From the NCBI GenBank assembly GCA_024036415.1, contig JAMWET010005004.1:1-64000 (forward strand): a stretch of 64,000 bases of DNA, in the 5' to 3' direction. The notes under the pieces are model-generated. The model had not been told where the DNA came from. It ran no database searches and saw only the letters and a list, made by a program, of their open reading frames with translations. This DNA is from Prochilodus magdalenae (lineage: Eukaryota; Chordata; Actinopteri; Characiformes; Prochilodontidae). Position numbers and translations under genes: made by a program. This document shows positions 33,172 through 45,936 of the stretch, in pieces. Positions within the stretch are counted from its first letter, which is position 1, and each line of letters opens with the position of its first letter.

Positions 33172-36100
33172 GTAAGACGTTTCGCTTCAAAGGAAGACAA
33201 AACACCTTCATTTCACAATGCAGCAAACGTTTAATCTCGCTTAAGAAAGAGAATGTCACCGTAATGTTAGTGCGTGAGCAACGTGGCTTTATTAAGGCCA
33301 GTGGGGACACGGAGGGCTCAGATCCTAGCAAAGCAACATCAAACGCTAATCCATAACATCAAACACCAGGAGACAAAGCAGGACCAGTCAGAACTAGAGA
33401 AGTAAAAAGCTTGACTCAGACTCTGCACAGACACAGGGAAATCAAGCCGGTTAATATGGGAGTCTAAGATATGTAGCAGGTGTGGCTGGAGTCCAAGTGG
33501 AGGCTCCCCAGAAGGAAGAGGTATAATGACAGTCACCACAGCTTTCATGAAAGATGGAGTTGTAGATCACCTTGCCTAAATATCTGATTCAAGATTAAAC
33601 GAGGATGAGCTCCGTTATGTATCAATACAGAATCTGACCAGATGACCAAATATGCTGCACAATCAGTTTTCTTTAGTCTCACTAATAAAAAACATAACTG
33701 ATTATTTTTATACAATAAATGTAATTATATTATAATCAGTATCCAGTAACATTTGTGTAAATGCTCTGGTGTCAGATTTGGGTGTAAACATTTGCACTTG
33801 TGGATCATAAAGTAACCAGTGTTATAAATCAGGAACTAATTGCTAATTTGCATAAAATCCACAGAAATAACACAGAAACATATGATGTATATTACATGCG
33901 TTTAGCAAACAACAAATGTAAACAAAACAAGAAAGAAAATTATATGAACTGAACTGCTTTAGTAATGGAGCCAGTAGGAGAATCGGATCCTTCTGTTCAC
34001 ATTTCCGGATTGTCCCTTTGTACCTGGGTACACTGCTTTAATGTGATGTGCTGTTAATAAGAAGGACTTGCTGATTAATTGCTGGTGGGTTTAGAGAGCC
34101 CCGCCCATGAGTTTCTAGATCAGCCTTGTTGGAGCACGCTGTGGGGGTTAAAAGTGGCTGTGAGAGGGAAGTCCAGTGAGAGCTATGTGTAAACGGCTGA
34201 ATGCCGTTGTCAACAGAGAAAAGAGGGTCTCTGACGTGCATGAGATTTGGTGTTTAAAGAACACCGCCATATTTATTTATTTTATACGGGACTGTTTAAA
34301 GGGTGAAGTCGACTCATGCCTCGCTTTGATCTGAGTAAAGCTGCAGAAAAGAGAATAAGCACACAAAACCAAACTGCACCAAGATGATCAGGATAGCGTG
34401 CGTTCAATATCCCAGTAACTACATTCTTCCATTTCTTAATTTAGTAAATCTGACTAATTTAATCTCTACGCTATTGTAGACCATCTCACAATTGTAATTG
34501 AGTCACAACAACAACTTTTTTTAAAAAAGAGAACATTAAAGCCACCTACCATTAAAACCAATCTATGTCAAGTTTTAAAGCCATTTTTACAAAAGGTAAT
34601 TTTGACTTTAGTGAAGAGAGTGTTAAAAGCGATAAGGAAAATATGCTATGTTTGGAATTCAAATGTAAATACTCCTTTTGTTTTCTTTATTTTTCAACCA
34701 TCTCACAGATCAGACTCTGCTAAACTTCAGAAAAACTTCAAATTCAATCTGAAAAAGAAATGTGAGTGTTTGAATGAAGTTATAACAAAACAGGACTTTG
34801 TGTATCTTCTCACTGAGATACACAAAGACCTCTACATCAAAGAGGGAGATGGTGGAGAGGCCGGGAATGAACATGAGGTGACTCAGATCGAGGCAGCGTC
34901 CCGGAGAACAAGACCAGAGGACACGCCAATCAAATGCAATGACATCTTTAAATCCTTATCTGAACAAGACAAGCCCATCAGGACTGTGCTGACAAAGGGA
35001 GTCGCTGGAATTGGGAAAACAGTCTCTGTGCAGAAGTTCATTCTGGACTGGGCTGAAGATAAAGCCAATCAGGATCTCCAGTTCATATTTCCACTTCCTT
35101 TCAGAGAACTGAACTTGATGAAGGACCAAAGACTCAGTCTGCTGGACCTTCTTCATAAATGTGTTCAGGAGACAGGAATAGAAACGTCCAGCCTGCACAA
35201 AGCTCTCTTCGTGTTTGATGGTTTAGACGAGTGTCGTTTACCTCTAGATTTTCAGAGCTCTGAGAGCGTGTGTGATGTGACTGTATCAGCTTCAGTGGAC
35301 GTACTGCTGATAAACCTGATCAAGGGGAATCTGCTTCCCTCTGCTCTCATCTGGATAACCTCCCGACCTGCAGCAGCTGATCAGATCCCCTCCGAGTATG
35401 TGGATCGAGTGACAGAAGTACGAGGCTTTACCGACCCACAGAAGGAGGAGTACTTCAGGAGGAGAATCAGTGATGAGGACCTGGCCAATAGAATCATCTC
35501 ACACCTAAAGACATCTAGGAGCCTCTACATCATGTGCCACATACCTGTGTTCTGCTGGATCTCAGCCACTGTTCTAGAGAGGTTGCTGGATGAAGCAGAG
35601 TCTGGAGAAACTTCACCCAAAACGTTGACTCAGATGTACACACACTTCCTCATCGTTCAGACACAGATCATAAGAGAGAAGTACACACAGATCCAGAACA
35701 CAGGTGAAGAGATACTTCTCAAACTGGGACACCTGGCCTTCCAGCAGCTGATGAGAGGAAACCTGATCTTCTATGAGGAAGATCTGAGAGAGTGTGGCAT
35801 CCACGTTCAAGAAGCCTCAGTGTACTCAGGTGTGTGTACACAGATCTTCAGAGAGGAATCTGGGCTGCTCCAGAGTAAGGTGTACTGCTTTGTTCACCTG
35901 AGTGTTCAGGAACACCTGGCAGCTCTGTATACCCACATGACCTTCATGATCGAGAGGAGAAATGTGCTTAGGGAGAGTCAGCCCTCTAAAGTGGGGAACT
36001 TGAAGAGTAAAGAAATAAAAATCATAGATCTTCACAAGACCGCTGTGGATCAGGCCTTACAGAGTAAGAACGGACATCTGGACCTGTTCCTTCGCTTTCT

Positions 36101-39100
36101 TCTGGGTCTCTCACTGGAGTCCAATCAGATGCTCTTACAAGAGCTAACGACACAGACAGGAAGCAGCTTCCACAGCAAAGAGGAAACAGTTCAGTACGTC
36201 AAGAAGAAGATCAGAGAGAATCCATCTACAGAGAAATCCATCAACCTGTTCCACTGTCTGAATGAGCTGGGCGATCACTCTCTGGTTGATGAAATCCAGT
36301 TTTGTCTAAAATATGGAGATTTACACAAAACAAAGCTCTCTTCAACACAGTGGTCAGCTGTGGTGTTTATACTGCTGACATCAGGCGAAGTTCTGGATGA
36401 GTTCATCCTACAGAAATATAGCTGCTCAGACGGCGTTCTTCTGAAGCTGCTGCCTGTGGTTGCAGAGTCCAGAAGAGCTGAGTAAGTAAGGCTGAACAGA
36501 GCTGTAGCACCGGCACAATACTGAACACAGACAACAGTCAACATTTCATACATGTTCTATAATAATTCCTGTTTGCATGTATCGTAAGTAGATAAGTAGA
36601 TCAGATCAATCATGAAAAGTGATCAGTTGTGTGGTGATTTTGCAGTCTTGAATCGTGTAAGCTGACAAAGAAAAGCTGTGCAGCTCTGGCCTCACTGCTC
36701 AGCTCAGAATCCTCCAGTCTGAGAGATCTGGATCTAACTGGGAATAACCTTGGAGATTCAGGAGTGAAGCTGCTCTCTGCTGGACTGGAGAATCCTCACT
36801 GTAAACTGGAAACACTGAGGTACGATTCCCTTATTAGGAGTTACCTGTACCGTTTTGCTCTTGAAGGAATATTGAATTATCAATAACACTGAATTTCCAA
36901 TTTACATTGCCCTCCCACCATTTTCGAAACAGCTAAAATGTTGTCTTACGTTTATTAAGTGTTGTTAAGGGAGTCGGGGTATTATGACCCAGCCCACTGT
37001 TAGGCCAATATCCAGCTTCACACTAATAAAGATTTATTGAAGTTGAACATTAATGACACAATACCACACTAAAAAACCTCAACACCCTATAAACTACTAG
37101 GTAATGAAGTATGCGTTTCTGGTGGTCAGAGAACCAGGAAGCTACAGTGTGTAACATTCTCCCCCACCTCAAATCCAGCCTTTATAGGTTGAGCCCTCTG
37201 CTGGTCGAGGGTCGTCATGACACTGCAAAAATAAAGAAACTACAAAGAACACAAAGACGTGACCCCTAGGGTTGTAACACGGGGCCACACAATGATGAAC
37301 AGTATGGTCTCTTTCCAGCTTTTTTGTAAGATGCTGCAGATATATGTGTGTGAACACAGCTGGTTACAATAGGGGTCTTGGTAAGCTAGTGTTTGCTTTT
37401 CTATGGTGGCTTCAGCACCAAGCCTTCCTGTGCTGACCCTTTCACCATTGAGCCTCACCATGCTATTATTCTTGAGGAACATCACAGTACTGTCCCTGCC
37501 ATCATGGTCTTTTGCTGGTGTCTCCTTTCTCCCGGCTCTCTCGTCCGCTGTTGAGTTATTTGTAGGTTCCACTCTGAACCTGCAGTAACGTTATAATTAT
37601 GATAAAAGCTTTATGTTCTATTGTGTATGTGTATATGGTGACTAAATGGCTTGTGGTTAAGTAACTTATAAATGAGGTTACAACTCCTGCTAACAGGTGT
37701 GCATAACAACTCCTGCTCACAGGCATATATAGAATGTCTAATCTTAAGTTGTATCTTTTGCAGAAGTTAAACTGCAAATAAATTCTCCCAAAGCAAAGCA
37801 TTAAAACTCCAAAGTGAAATGTATGAGCAACAGTGAAGGTGTTCTGGAGATAAACCAGCAGAAAAGAATATAAATCAAAGTTAGGACTTTATGCTTTTCA
37901 CATATATTGCAAATCTATACCTTGTTTCTTAGATGCATGAAACTGAGCAATTATAACTACCACCTCCCACCCCTTAACTTTGAGGTAACCAGATAAGTTC
38001 TGACCACCTCATTTGATAGAAGGTGAATGATATTTATATCTTACTCTGAAAAGGGTTTTATTCTAAGCAGTCTGATATTGTGCAATGGATTCATTTTTAT
38101 TTATTCGGTTTAACTAGTTTTTTTATGTCTACACACAATGTATGTATTATTACATAATGCTTATTATGCTTATTAGGGTGCATCCATGAATATTTTTGAT
38201 GAACGGTCTGTTTGGCTGGTTTTGAAACAGAAACACGCATTAGAATGAAAAATCAATTACCTAACATTATTATTTTTAAATTACAAATTATTTGCCTATG
38301 CATTATGAGTGTCTGGCTTACTTAAATCACTTAAAACAGGTAAAAACATTTAAGTTAAATAATAAATTGTAACATTAGAATATTAAACATGATAAATATT
38401 TATTATATATTATAGAAATATTAACAATATAAATATAATATAAAAACTTTAATTGCCCAAATCTGGGGGCAAATCTTTACCTGTACCAGCTTGTTTTGTG
38501 AATTTTCTGTTTCACCTTACAGGCTACAGCACTCAAGGTAGAACAGAACATTTCATTAAGAAGCTGGCTAATAGGAAGCCAACTTCAGCCTTACCTAAAG
38601 ACGAATATTAACTATGCCCATTCAGCAGAATTACTATTTAAGTGTTCCTAATTGCTTGAGTCTTAAAGCATGTACCATCCACATAGATCTTTTTAAATGT
38701 CTTTTTAAAGAATCTTCCACAGAAGTATAGTAATGTTGGTTTAATAGAATGTATGCTGTTGTATTTATGTTGTGGTGAATCTGCTGAATTGATCTGTGTG
38801 TCCTGAACTGAGAAGTTCCTTTGTTCTGTCTGCAGGTTGAAGAATTGTAAGATCATTAATAAAGGATGTGCTGCTCTGGCATCAGCTCTGAAATCAAACA
38901 CATTAAATCTGAGAGAGCTGAATCTGTCTGAGAATAATCTAGGAGATTCAGGAGTGAAGCTGCTTTCGACTGGTCTGGACAATTCTCACTGTAAACTAGA
39001 GACACTGAGGTAAGGTCACAGTAGAGAAAATTACCTGGGCAGCACATTAACTATTTAACTAGAGGGCTCTTCAATTCACAGTGTTTTATACAGAGCTCTG

Positions 39101-42100
39101 AGCTGTATTTTCTTCTGGTGGCGGTTTCCTGTCTTTGGTGTTATGGCTTTACCTTGTGTGTACCTGTCTGCCTGTGTGTTGACATTTGTCTGGCTGTAAT
39201 TACCATGGATGGTGGATTATTCCCAATAAATGTGCCCATGCAGCCTGTCCCTTTTTAAATTTGACTTTATAGATTTTCATAAAATGTATATTATCATTTA
39301 AATATGTAAAATCCTGCCATATACGGAGGTGCACACTGTAGACAATAATCTGAATTATCTGACCAGAAAATCCATTTTAGTTCTCATGCATATTTACCAC
39401 AGTAATTTTGAACTGAAGCAGCTGACTAATGTTGTGAACTTGTGAATAAATACAATATTAATTTATAAAAGTCATCAACATTAGAATATATTACAAATTA
39501 CTTATATTTCACTCAAAACATCTTCAAATTATCTGCTGCTCAATGACGTACCCCAGATCCAGAGCAACAGTTGGAGCCGTTATAGGTGTAATTTTTATTC
39601 CATGTAATTTAAAAACATAATCTATGAGAAAATGTGCTTGTGTTTAATAATTATGAGTTAAGATCTGTATATAAGAACAAATGGTTCCAATATGCCTTAT
39701 TCCAATCTGATTTATGTGCAGTAATGCTCTGTTTATAATGATTTTCACTCCCTGTTAAAGCTGAACTGTTTTACATGTCCTGGACAAAATAACCGAAGGA
39801 TGTGTTGTTGTCCTCTGTGCAGGTTACAGTATTGTAATATCACAGATAAAGGCTGTGCTCCTCTGGCATTAGCTCTGAAATCCAACTACTCAGAACTAAG
39901 AGAGCTGGATCTATGTGGGAATCCATACATAGGAGATTCAGGAGTGTTGCTGCTTTCTGCTGTACTGCAAAATCATTTCTGTAAACTGGAGGTACTGAGG
40001 TAAGATATCTGAGACTGAGAGGCATACTGCAAAATTAAATAAATTAAAATCTAGCTGTTTGATTATTTTCTACATGGTTCCTCTTATTTTTAATATTTTC
40101 TGCATTTAAGCTGTCAGCTATTATAAATTAATGCATTTATACATATGCATCAATTACACTATTCATATTTGTCACTTAATCACTACCTAGGACACTGAAC
40201 ACTTCATTAGCCATGCTTCTCACACCAGTCATGCACAGCTCGTCATTGTATGTACTTTTCATGCCATAGTGCACATCCTCTACTTTGGTAAATACTGGCA
40301 TCCACTGACTGTATCCATTACAGAAGTGGGCTCTGTCTGTAGATTGAGCTGGCCATGAAGGGGTCCTTTATGATTGACCTGACAGGTTGCTATGCAGCAT
40401 TCTCCTATTGAGCAACATCCATCTACAGAGTTAGGAAGCATCGTCAAGGCAGAGGAAAGGAAGTTGTCTTCCAGAATAACCTTTTATGTGGCCTGAATCA
40501 TGCACCCTTCTGCCCAATTCTTGCTGAGCACTCCTGATCATGATGGACCAGATTTCACACTGAAGGCCTCTCTATTTAACGATTAGATGACCAAGTCTTG
40601 GAAGGTGACCCTGCTCCATATTTCGTTGGACCACCTTTAGCTTTGATCACGGCAGGCATTGGCTGTGGTATCGTTTCCACAAGCTTCTGCGGTGTCACAA
40701 CATTAATGTCTGTCCAGAGCTGCATTAATGCTTTCCCAATATCTCATACTGATGATGGGAGATTTGAACCCCTGTGCAAACTCTTCTCCAGTACATCCCA
40801 AAGACCCTCACATTGGATTCTGTGGTGGCCAGTCCATGTGTGAAAATGAAGTCTCATGCGCCTTGAACCGCTCTTTCACAATCTGAGCCTGACAAATCCT
40901 GGCATTGTCATCTTGGAATATGCCCGTGTCCTTAACCCGGCTTTAATAGTGTTAGCATCTCCTTAGATGTTTTCTCGGCGTGATGCCAATGATTTGACCC
41001 TTCTGAAACAGATGAACATCTTTTCCACCACCACAGGACATATCTTACCACATGGTTGGTTTACAAATGAGAAGCTACACACTGCATTGGTTAGGGTAAA
41101 TAACTTATTGCCAGCTGAAACATCATCGCCCCTTCTGTAATTATCCAATGGGAGGCTCTTACCTATTTACTTTTTTGGTTTTTTTTGGTGATGGTGGTAA
41201 AAGTCTGAGGGAGTTATCCTAATTAAGAACACAATAACTTGCACAGTTTAATTCTCGTTTTCTAAACAGCAGTCATAGGACAGTATTCCTGACTTGCCTG
41301 ACCAGTATACATGCATTGCAGCTCACGGAGAAAGCTAACTCCCTTTGTTGGCCATGCTCTCTGGGCTTCCAACACCAATTGCACATTCTTTCTTTTGACA
41401 CCAACCATGCACGACCCTCAGTGGCCGTGTTTACTGCACCCACTATGCATGACTCTTTGTTGGCTGCACTTCTAGCACCAACCATGCAGATCTTTTATTG
41501 GTTGCACCTCTCATGCCAACTGTGTGGCCATGTTGCCCTTGCAAACTGTGCACAGCTTTGTTACCCATAACAGACATACATCACTAGCTCCTGCTTAGTC
41601 TTCAAAAATATCTGCAGTTTCCTAATTTTCATCTGAATTCAGGCTGCATGTACTGTAAATTATAGGAATTATTAGTCATTAAGCATCAAATCTTACTACC
41701 TGCTGCATGTTTTTTAGTTTATCTTGTTCTTTTGAAATTAACACGCTGCCAATGTCTTTTCTACAGGCTGCGTATTTGTAATATCAAATCCAATGGCTGT
41801 GCTGCTATGGCATCAGCTCTAGTTTTGAAATCCTCACACCTGAAAGACCTGGATTTGTCGGAGAATAAACTTAGAGATTCGGGACTAAAGCTGCTTTCTG
41901 CTGGACTGGAGAATCCTAATTGTAGACTGGAGACAGTAAGGTAAGTTAATCTCTCTGCAAGTTTTTTTTTTAATTAATTGAAGTGACTGTAGGTTTGGTG
42001 GAAATATTCTCTGGACTTTTAGTTCATTTCACTTGTTTAGACATTTTTAACTTTCTCCTTATGCTGTTTCCTACATTTGGTTTTACACATACTTCACAAA

Positions 42101-44911
42101 TGTACTAATATACTAATGTTTTCATTCATTTTAATAATTCTTTATGAAGCTTGGTTGGTTTACTTTGCAATAACAGTTAAATTATTGGACGATTAAACTT
42201 TGGTTAAAAACTTTTACTTACTTTTTTTTGCTTATAGTATAATCTTTTACTATTATTTTACCATGTTCCATATTTTGGATGAATCAGAAATATGAAGGGT
42301 CAGTCTCACAGCTAGCTGAAATGATTGGTGGGGGTTGTGGAAGAACAGGTGAAAGGTAATAAAGCTGGTTAATATTTAAAACTAGTTCAATTGAACCTGA
42401 GTTTTTGCAGGTCTTGTTTTCTAAATCATGACATTATAAAAAAATGCTTAATATAATGAGAGATCTGAAATAAAATATGAAGTAAAAGCTAAGGTAAAAA
42501 AATTGATGACATTGTTTTAAATGAAAAAGAGTACTGCTATGTTGTGCTTCTCATTGTAATCAGTTTGGCCTTTATAATAATGAAAAAGAGCGAGAACTGT
42601 TCAGCAAATCACATGTTCAACTGCTGCTCATTGACATATCTCAGACCTACTATATATTATAATACATTATTGTAATAAAAGCTTAAGTCAAAAATGTTCA
42701 TAGCATTTTGTTCCTCAGAGAGCTGTTTGATAACACTGTATATGGTCATTCTGATTTATAAAATTTACTGTAGTGCTATATGCTTTGTGACATACCTTAT
42801 TGATAATGTTCTGCTGAAATGCTAAACTGTGTGTCCTGAAAACCTCAGAAAGTAAACCGTGTATATCTATCCTCTTTACAGGTTGAAAAAATGCAAAATC
42901 ACAAAGAAAGGCTGTGTTGCTCTGGCGTTATCACTGAAAGCTAACCCTTCGTATCTGAGAGAGCTGGATCTGTCTGAGAATAACCTGGGGGATTCAGGAG
43001 TGAAGCTGCTCTTTGCTGAACTGGAGAATCCTCTCTGCAAAATGAAGACACTGAGGTAAGAACGTCACACATGACCTGGGGTGCATTTCCCTACTACTCT
43101 CCGCTGAACCAACATGGTACGATGGCTCATTAACTAGCAAACATCTAACAGACTATTTCCCAAATTCATCACAGCTAGGTCAGTTGTTAATCTGAAGTAC
43201 ATTTACATTAGTTGAGGCCACCTAAGTTTGAACTGTGGTCGTTAGAACTCTGTCATTAAAGGAATTTTAAATAAACAAATGCCGAAGAACAGTAGTCAAT
43301 AGTATAATATGTTTTAATTAAACCTATGAAATATATAACACCTAAAATCATATCCCAGTGTAGCCTAATATAATTTTACATGTAGTAAATCAGCAATAGC
43401 TGTGTATTCAGCTGAAGTATAAGCCATAGCTGAGGTCTAATTTTCCTGATGGAAACAAACTAAATACCTGCTATCACAGGCCCCCTCTGCTGGATTTTCC
43501 CAGCCTATGCTTCTTTGCATTCCTACTTATGTTGCTTTTGTCATTCTGCCCTCACTCTAGCTGTCATTCTTCCAATTATTATTATTTTTATTTTTTTGGT
43601 CTTGTATTTTCTGAGTTTATCCCCTGCTGAGCCTATTATAAATGACTTGACCCATCTGTGATAATTCTGTGGTAATTGTTTTTTCTATGAAAGCAGGTCT
43701 TCAAAAAAGCCCTGTATTATTTATCATGCATTAGCATTATGATGATTACATTCACAATAGTAAAACATTGCAGCCAGTATTTGTAATTTATTTTGCAGCA
43801 CCAGTTACCACAGTTATTAAATAATTACAAAGTAAGAGTATTGGTAATATTATTTATCTTAATTTTCACTCCAGTTATGATAGGTTTTCACTCCAGATGT
43901 TGTTGATCCTGATGATCGATGGTGATGTTTAAAAGCAGTAATTACAATGTTAAATATCAATAGTAAACACAACAACTTACCATTAAACAGCTTACTAAGT
44001 ATGCTGGAACAATGGGTCACTGAGAATGAAGTGTACTTGTGAGGACGTTCTCTCTGTTACACAGCATAATGCCAGTTTACCTACCACCTGGCTCTTACCA
44101 TTTTGACTGTTTGGACACATTTTACATTCATTTGTATAATCAGTTTAATGTAAACTAGGCCTCAGCTTTCTGTTTGGGTTTTACAGTTTGAAATTGTGGC
44201 TACAGGTGGTCCGGCAGTGGTGCTGGACTGACTACAGCTTCAGGTGGGAATGGATAATAATAGGATGTTCAGGGTCTGCTTCGTGGATATCTAAGATATG
44301 GTTGTTTTGTGTGGACTCTGGACGAGCATAAGTACAGCTGAAATTTGAATACCGATGTATGTAATTTCAGTATTGTCACCTTACTATGCACAGGTAACCG
44401 AACACTAAATACGGTTCAGTGTGATTAGTGTTTCAGGAAAAGCATGTAAACCGTTAGGAACGAGTGTATATCCTTGTTTTCTGGGACTGTAAAGCGTTTG
44501 TCATTGTCCTCTCTGCAGGTTGAGGGATTGCAAGATCACAGATAAAGGCTGTACTGCTCTGACCTCAGCTCTAAAATCAAACCCTTCACACCTGAGAGTG
44601 CTGGATCTGTCTAAGAATAACCAAATAAAGAAAGGACGTAAGCTTCTGTTGAGTCTTCAAGATGACAGACTTTACAGACTACAAGAACTAAGGTGAGTAA
44701 GAATGATGTGTGGTAAGTAGGGTGTACACCCACAGATATACTACAGGTCTGCTTTCTGAGACGCCGTTACAATGTGGGAATTGCTTGTGCAAAAGTGCCG
44801 TTAAATTTCTTTTAGATGAGAAATGAGTTTATGTATGGACTTATTCTGCTGGTATGTATTAAAGAAAAGTGCTTCATTGTTTCTTACCTGTTTGTTGTTT
44901 TCAGTCTGTGA
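33158..44911 (+). CDS. NLR gene B: NLRC3-like FISNA-NACHT-LRR protein, apparently intact
   Basis: Spliced model: 33158-33171, 34709-36481, 36646-36819, 38836-39009, 39823-39999, 41767-41940, 42882-43055, 44519-44692 and 44905-44911, all GT/AG and in phase, giving 2,841 bp, 946 residues plus TGA. Domains: FISNA-like segment to about residue 80, P-loop GVAGIGKT at 102-109, Walker [10 protein letters not shown] at 171-179, winged-helix/NACHT-associated region to about 595, then six exon-encoded LRR units. No repeat peptides of the kind found in genes A and C, no PYD, CARD or B30.2 domain were seen. Such proteins are presumed cytosolic sensors or regulators of inflammatory signalling. AATAAA at 45404-45409 could end the transcript. 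The five-residue first exon is the least certain part. Confidence 0.85.
33172..34708 (+). other. Intron between first and NACHT exon of gene B
   Basis: Searched for the N-terminal repeat exon found in genes A and C (core PSCVSM, coded CCCAGCTGTGTGTCCATGA); no copy, whole or decayed, was seen. No other gene recognised. Confidence 0.55.
34709..36481 (+). CDS. FISNA-NACHT-winged helix exon of NLR gene B
   Basis: 1,773 bp exon after TCTCACAG, ending GCTGA before GTAAGTAAG. Fully open. It contains [20 protein letters not shown] (FISNA/linker), [44 protein letters not shown] and [18 protein letters not shown]. The ORF extends upstream of the acceptor by chance to 34602 and downstream two codons into the donor (TAA); neither extension is likely translated. 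Confidence 0.95.
36646..36819 (+). CDS. LRR exon 1 of NLR gene B (174 bp)
   Basis: TTTTGCAG acceptor, GTACGA donor. Reads [20 protein letters not shown] then [20 protein letters not shown]. Not flagged by a long ORF, because it has no in-frame Met near its start. Confidence 0.9.
36820..38835. other. Intron of NLR gene B with unassigned insertion
   Basis: A stretch at about 36960-37600 is richer in GC than its surroundings and contains ORFs on both strands but no motif or terminal repeats that I can name. The remainder is AT-rich intron. Confidence 0.35.
38836..39009 (+). CDS. LRR exon 2 of NLR gene B (174 bp)
   Basis: TCTGCAG acceptor, GTAAGG donor. Reads [20 protein letters not shown] then [20 protein letters not shown]. 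Confidence 0.9.
39823..39999 (+). CDS. LRR exon 3 of NLR gene B (177 bp)
   Basis: TGTGCAG acceptor, GTAAGA donor. One codon longer than the others because the turn reads GNPYIGDSG instead of xNNLGDSG. Reads [20 protein letters not shown]. Confidence 0.9.
40590..41200 (-). mobile_element. Probable degenerate Tc1-type DNA transposon, reverse orientation
   Basis: Phrases such as TTCGTTGGACCACCTTTAGC, CAGTACATCCCAAAGACCCT and CCTGGCATTGTCATCTTGGA are typical, on the antisense strand, of widespread fish Tc1-like or related cut-and-paste elements. It lies within the gene B intron between LRR exons 3 and 4. No inverted repeat ends or ORF could be defined. Confidence 0.45.
41250..41580. repeat. Diverged tandem repeat in gene B intron
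   Basis: The phrase CACCAACCATGCA and close variants recur (about 41400, 41431, 41478, 41510) within units of about 40-50 bp that also share TTGGCTGCAC or TTGGTTGCAC. Copies are too diverged to give a firm unit length. Confidence 0.45.
41767..41940 (+). CDS. LRR exon 4 of NLR gene B (174 bp)
   Basis: TCTACAG acceptor, GTAAGT donor. Reads [20 protein letters not shown] then [20 protein letters not shown]. Confidence 0.9.
42882..43055 (+). CDS. LRR exon 5 of NLR gene B (174 bp)
   Basis: TTTACAG acceptor, GTAAGA donor. Reads [20 protein letters not shown] then [20 protein letters not shown]. Confidence 0.9.
44519..44692 (+). CDS. Last LRR exon of NLR gene B (174 bp)
   Basis: TCTGCAG acceptor, GTGAGT donor. 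Reads [20 protein letters not shown]; the second half departs from the LRR norm ([20 protein letters not shown]), the same capping form as in gene A exon 27669-27854. Confidence 0.9.
44905..44911 (+). CDS. Terminal coding exon of NLR gene B (Ser-Leu-stop)
   Basis: After TTGTTTTCAG, T completes AG|T (Ser), then CTG and TGA. Phase fits, and the site is the first good acceptor after the last LRR exon. Inferred from splice signals only. Confidence 0.55.
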
Positions 44912-45403
44912 CATCTCGGAGACAATGTCGTAAAGTGGAAGAGGCAACATCGTGAAAAGATGGAAGTGATTTCTAAATGTGTGTAAGGGTCTCCAGCTGC
45001 AGAAGGAGACACAGTGGTTTATGCCCAGTAGGCCAAATAAGAAATATGATGTATGACACTGCATCTACAGAGTTATTTACAAAAATGTGTTTCATTCTGA
45101 TAAAATATTTTCATTTTTCATTTTTGATTACAAGTCAATTATGCCTCACTGATGGATCTACATGTTGTATATTTAATGGATTTGTTTGTTGTTTGTACAG
45201 TTTTCATTAGAAACTTTAAATGTATTGTTCTGTTCCTTTTTAGTATTTTAATTTCAGATTTCAGATTCTGATAAGAGTCATGGACAGAATTCGATATTAT
45301 AACAATTAATGTGTGTAGACAGTTCTAAGCTCATACCATGAAAACACAATTCACAGTTTAACCCCTGCATTCAGAAGATTTTGGCTGTTCATTTCTATTT
45401 ACT

Positions 45404-45409
45404 AATAAA
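45404..45409 (+). terminator. Candidate polyadenylation signal of NLR gene B
   Basis: AATAAA about 490 bp after the proposed stop of gene B; first exact hexamer after the stop on this strand. Confidence 0.45.
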
Positions 45410-45613
45410 GCTCACTGAGACATCTACTACTGCTGGTGTGCCTTGTGATTCCACAGAAACAACTGTAACACTTATTTCTGAAATGAGGAAACAGTGTAAC
45501 CATGTATGTGTGTGTGTGTGTGTGTACCTGGTTAATGCCACACTGTGGGGACCAAAAATTGGTCATATACTAACATTGTAGGGTGCTTTTGTTCTTGTGG
45601 GCATCATAGGGTG

Positions 45614-45700
45614 GTCCCCGCAATGTAATCCTGAGTCCCCACAATGTAAATCCTGAGTCCCCACAATGTAAATCATGAGTCCCCACAATGTAAATCATGA
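45614..45700. repeat. Four-unit 22 bp tandem repeat
   Basis: GTCCCCACAATGTAAATC plus four bases repeated about four times, followed by GGTTAAGG..GGGTTAGG-like sequence. Probably an end of a dispersed fish repeat. Confidence 0.6.
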
Positions 45701-45936
45701 ACTTTTAAGGTCAGGTTAAGGTTAAGGCTAGGCTTAGGGTTAGGCTATTAGTAGTTTTATTTGTACAGCTTGTAGGCTGCAGTGGGCTGCGTACTTTTAT
45801 GATGTTTGGAATATTTTTTTTTGAGTCTTTCAGAAGTAAAAATAGTGACATAGGACAGGTAGATATCAACAAGCGGTTAAAACAATACTACTATAAAACT
45901 AGACTATTCTCAAATTAAAATATCGCATATCAAATA

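Larger units (their letters stand above)
44912..45936. other. 3' flank of NLR gene B
   Basis: Probable 3' untranslated region with a polyadenylation signal AATAAA at 45404-45409. Also holds a GT dinucleotide run (45505-45525) and a small tandem repeat (45614-45700). Confidence 0.5.

Noticed and set aside
34602..34708. Upstream extension of the gene B NACHT ORF to an ATG at 34602
   Set aside because: It runs through a clear polypyrimidine tract and CACAG acceptor; the homologous exon in gene C begins at the same point.
36960..37600. Possible LTR in a gene B intron
   Set aside because: No TG..CA ends, primer-binding site or second copy were found; left as unassigned.
45715..45750. GGTTAAGG/GGGTTAGG stretch resembling telomere repeat
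   Set aside because: Only two or three imperfect units beside a 22 bp tandem repeat; more likely part of a dispersed repeat.
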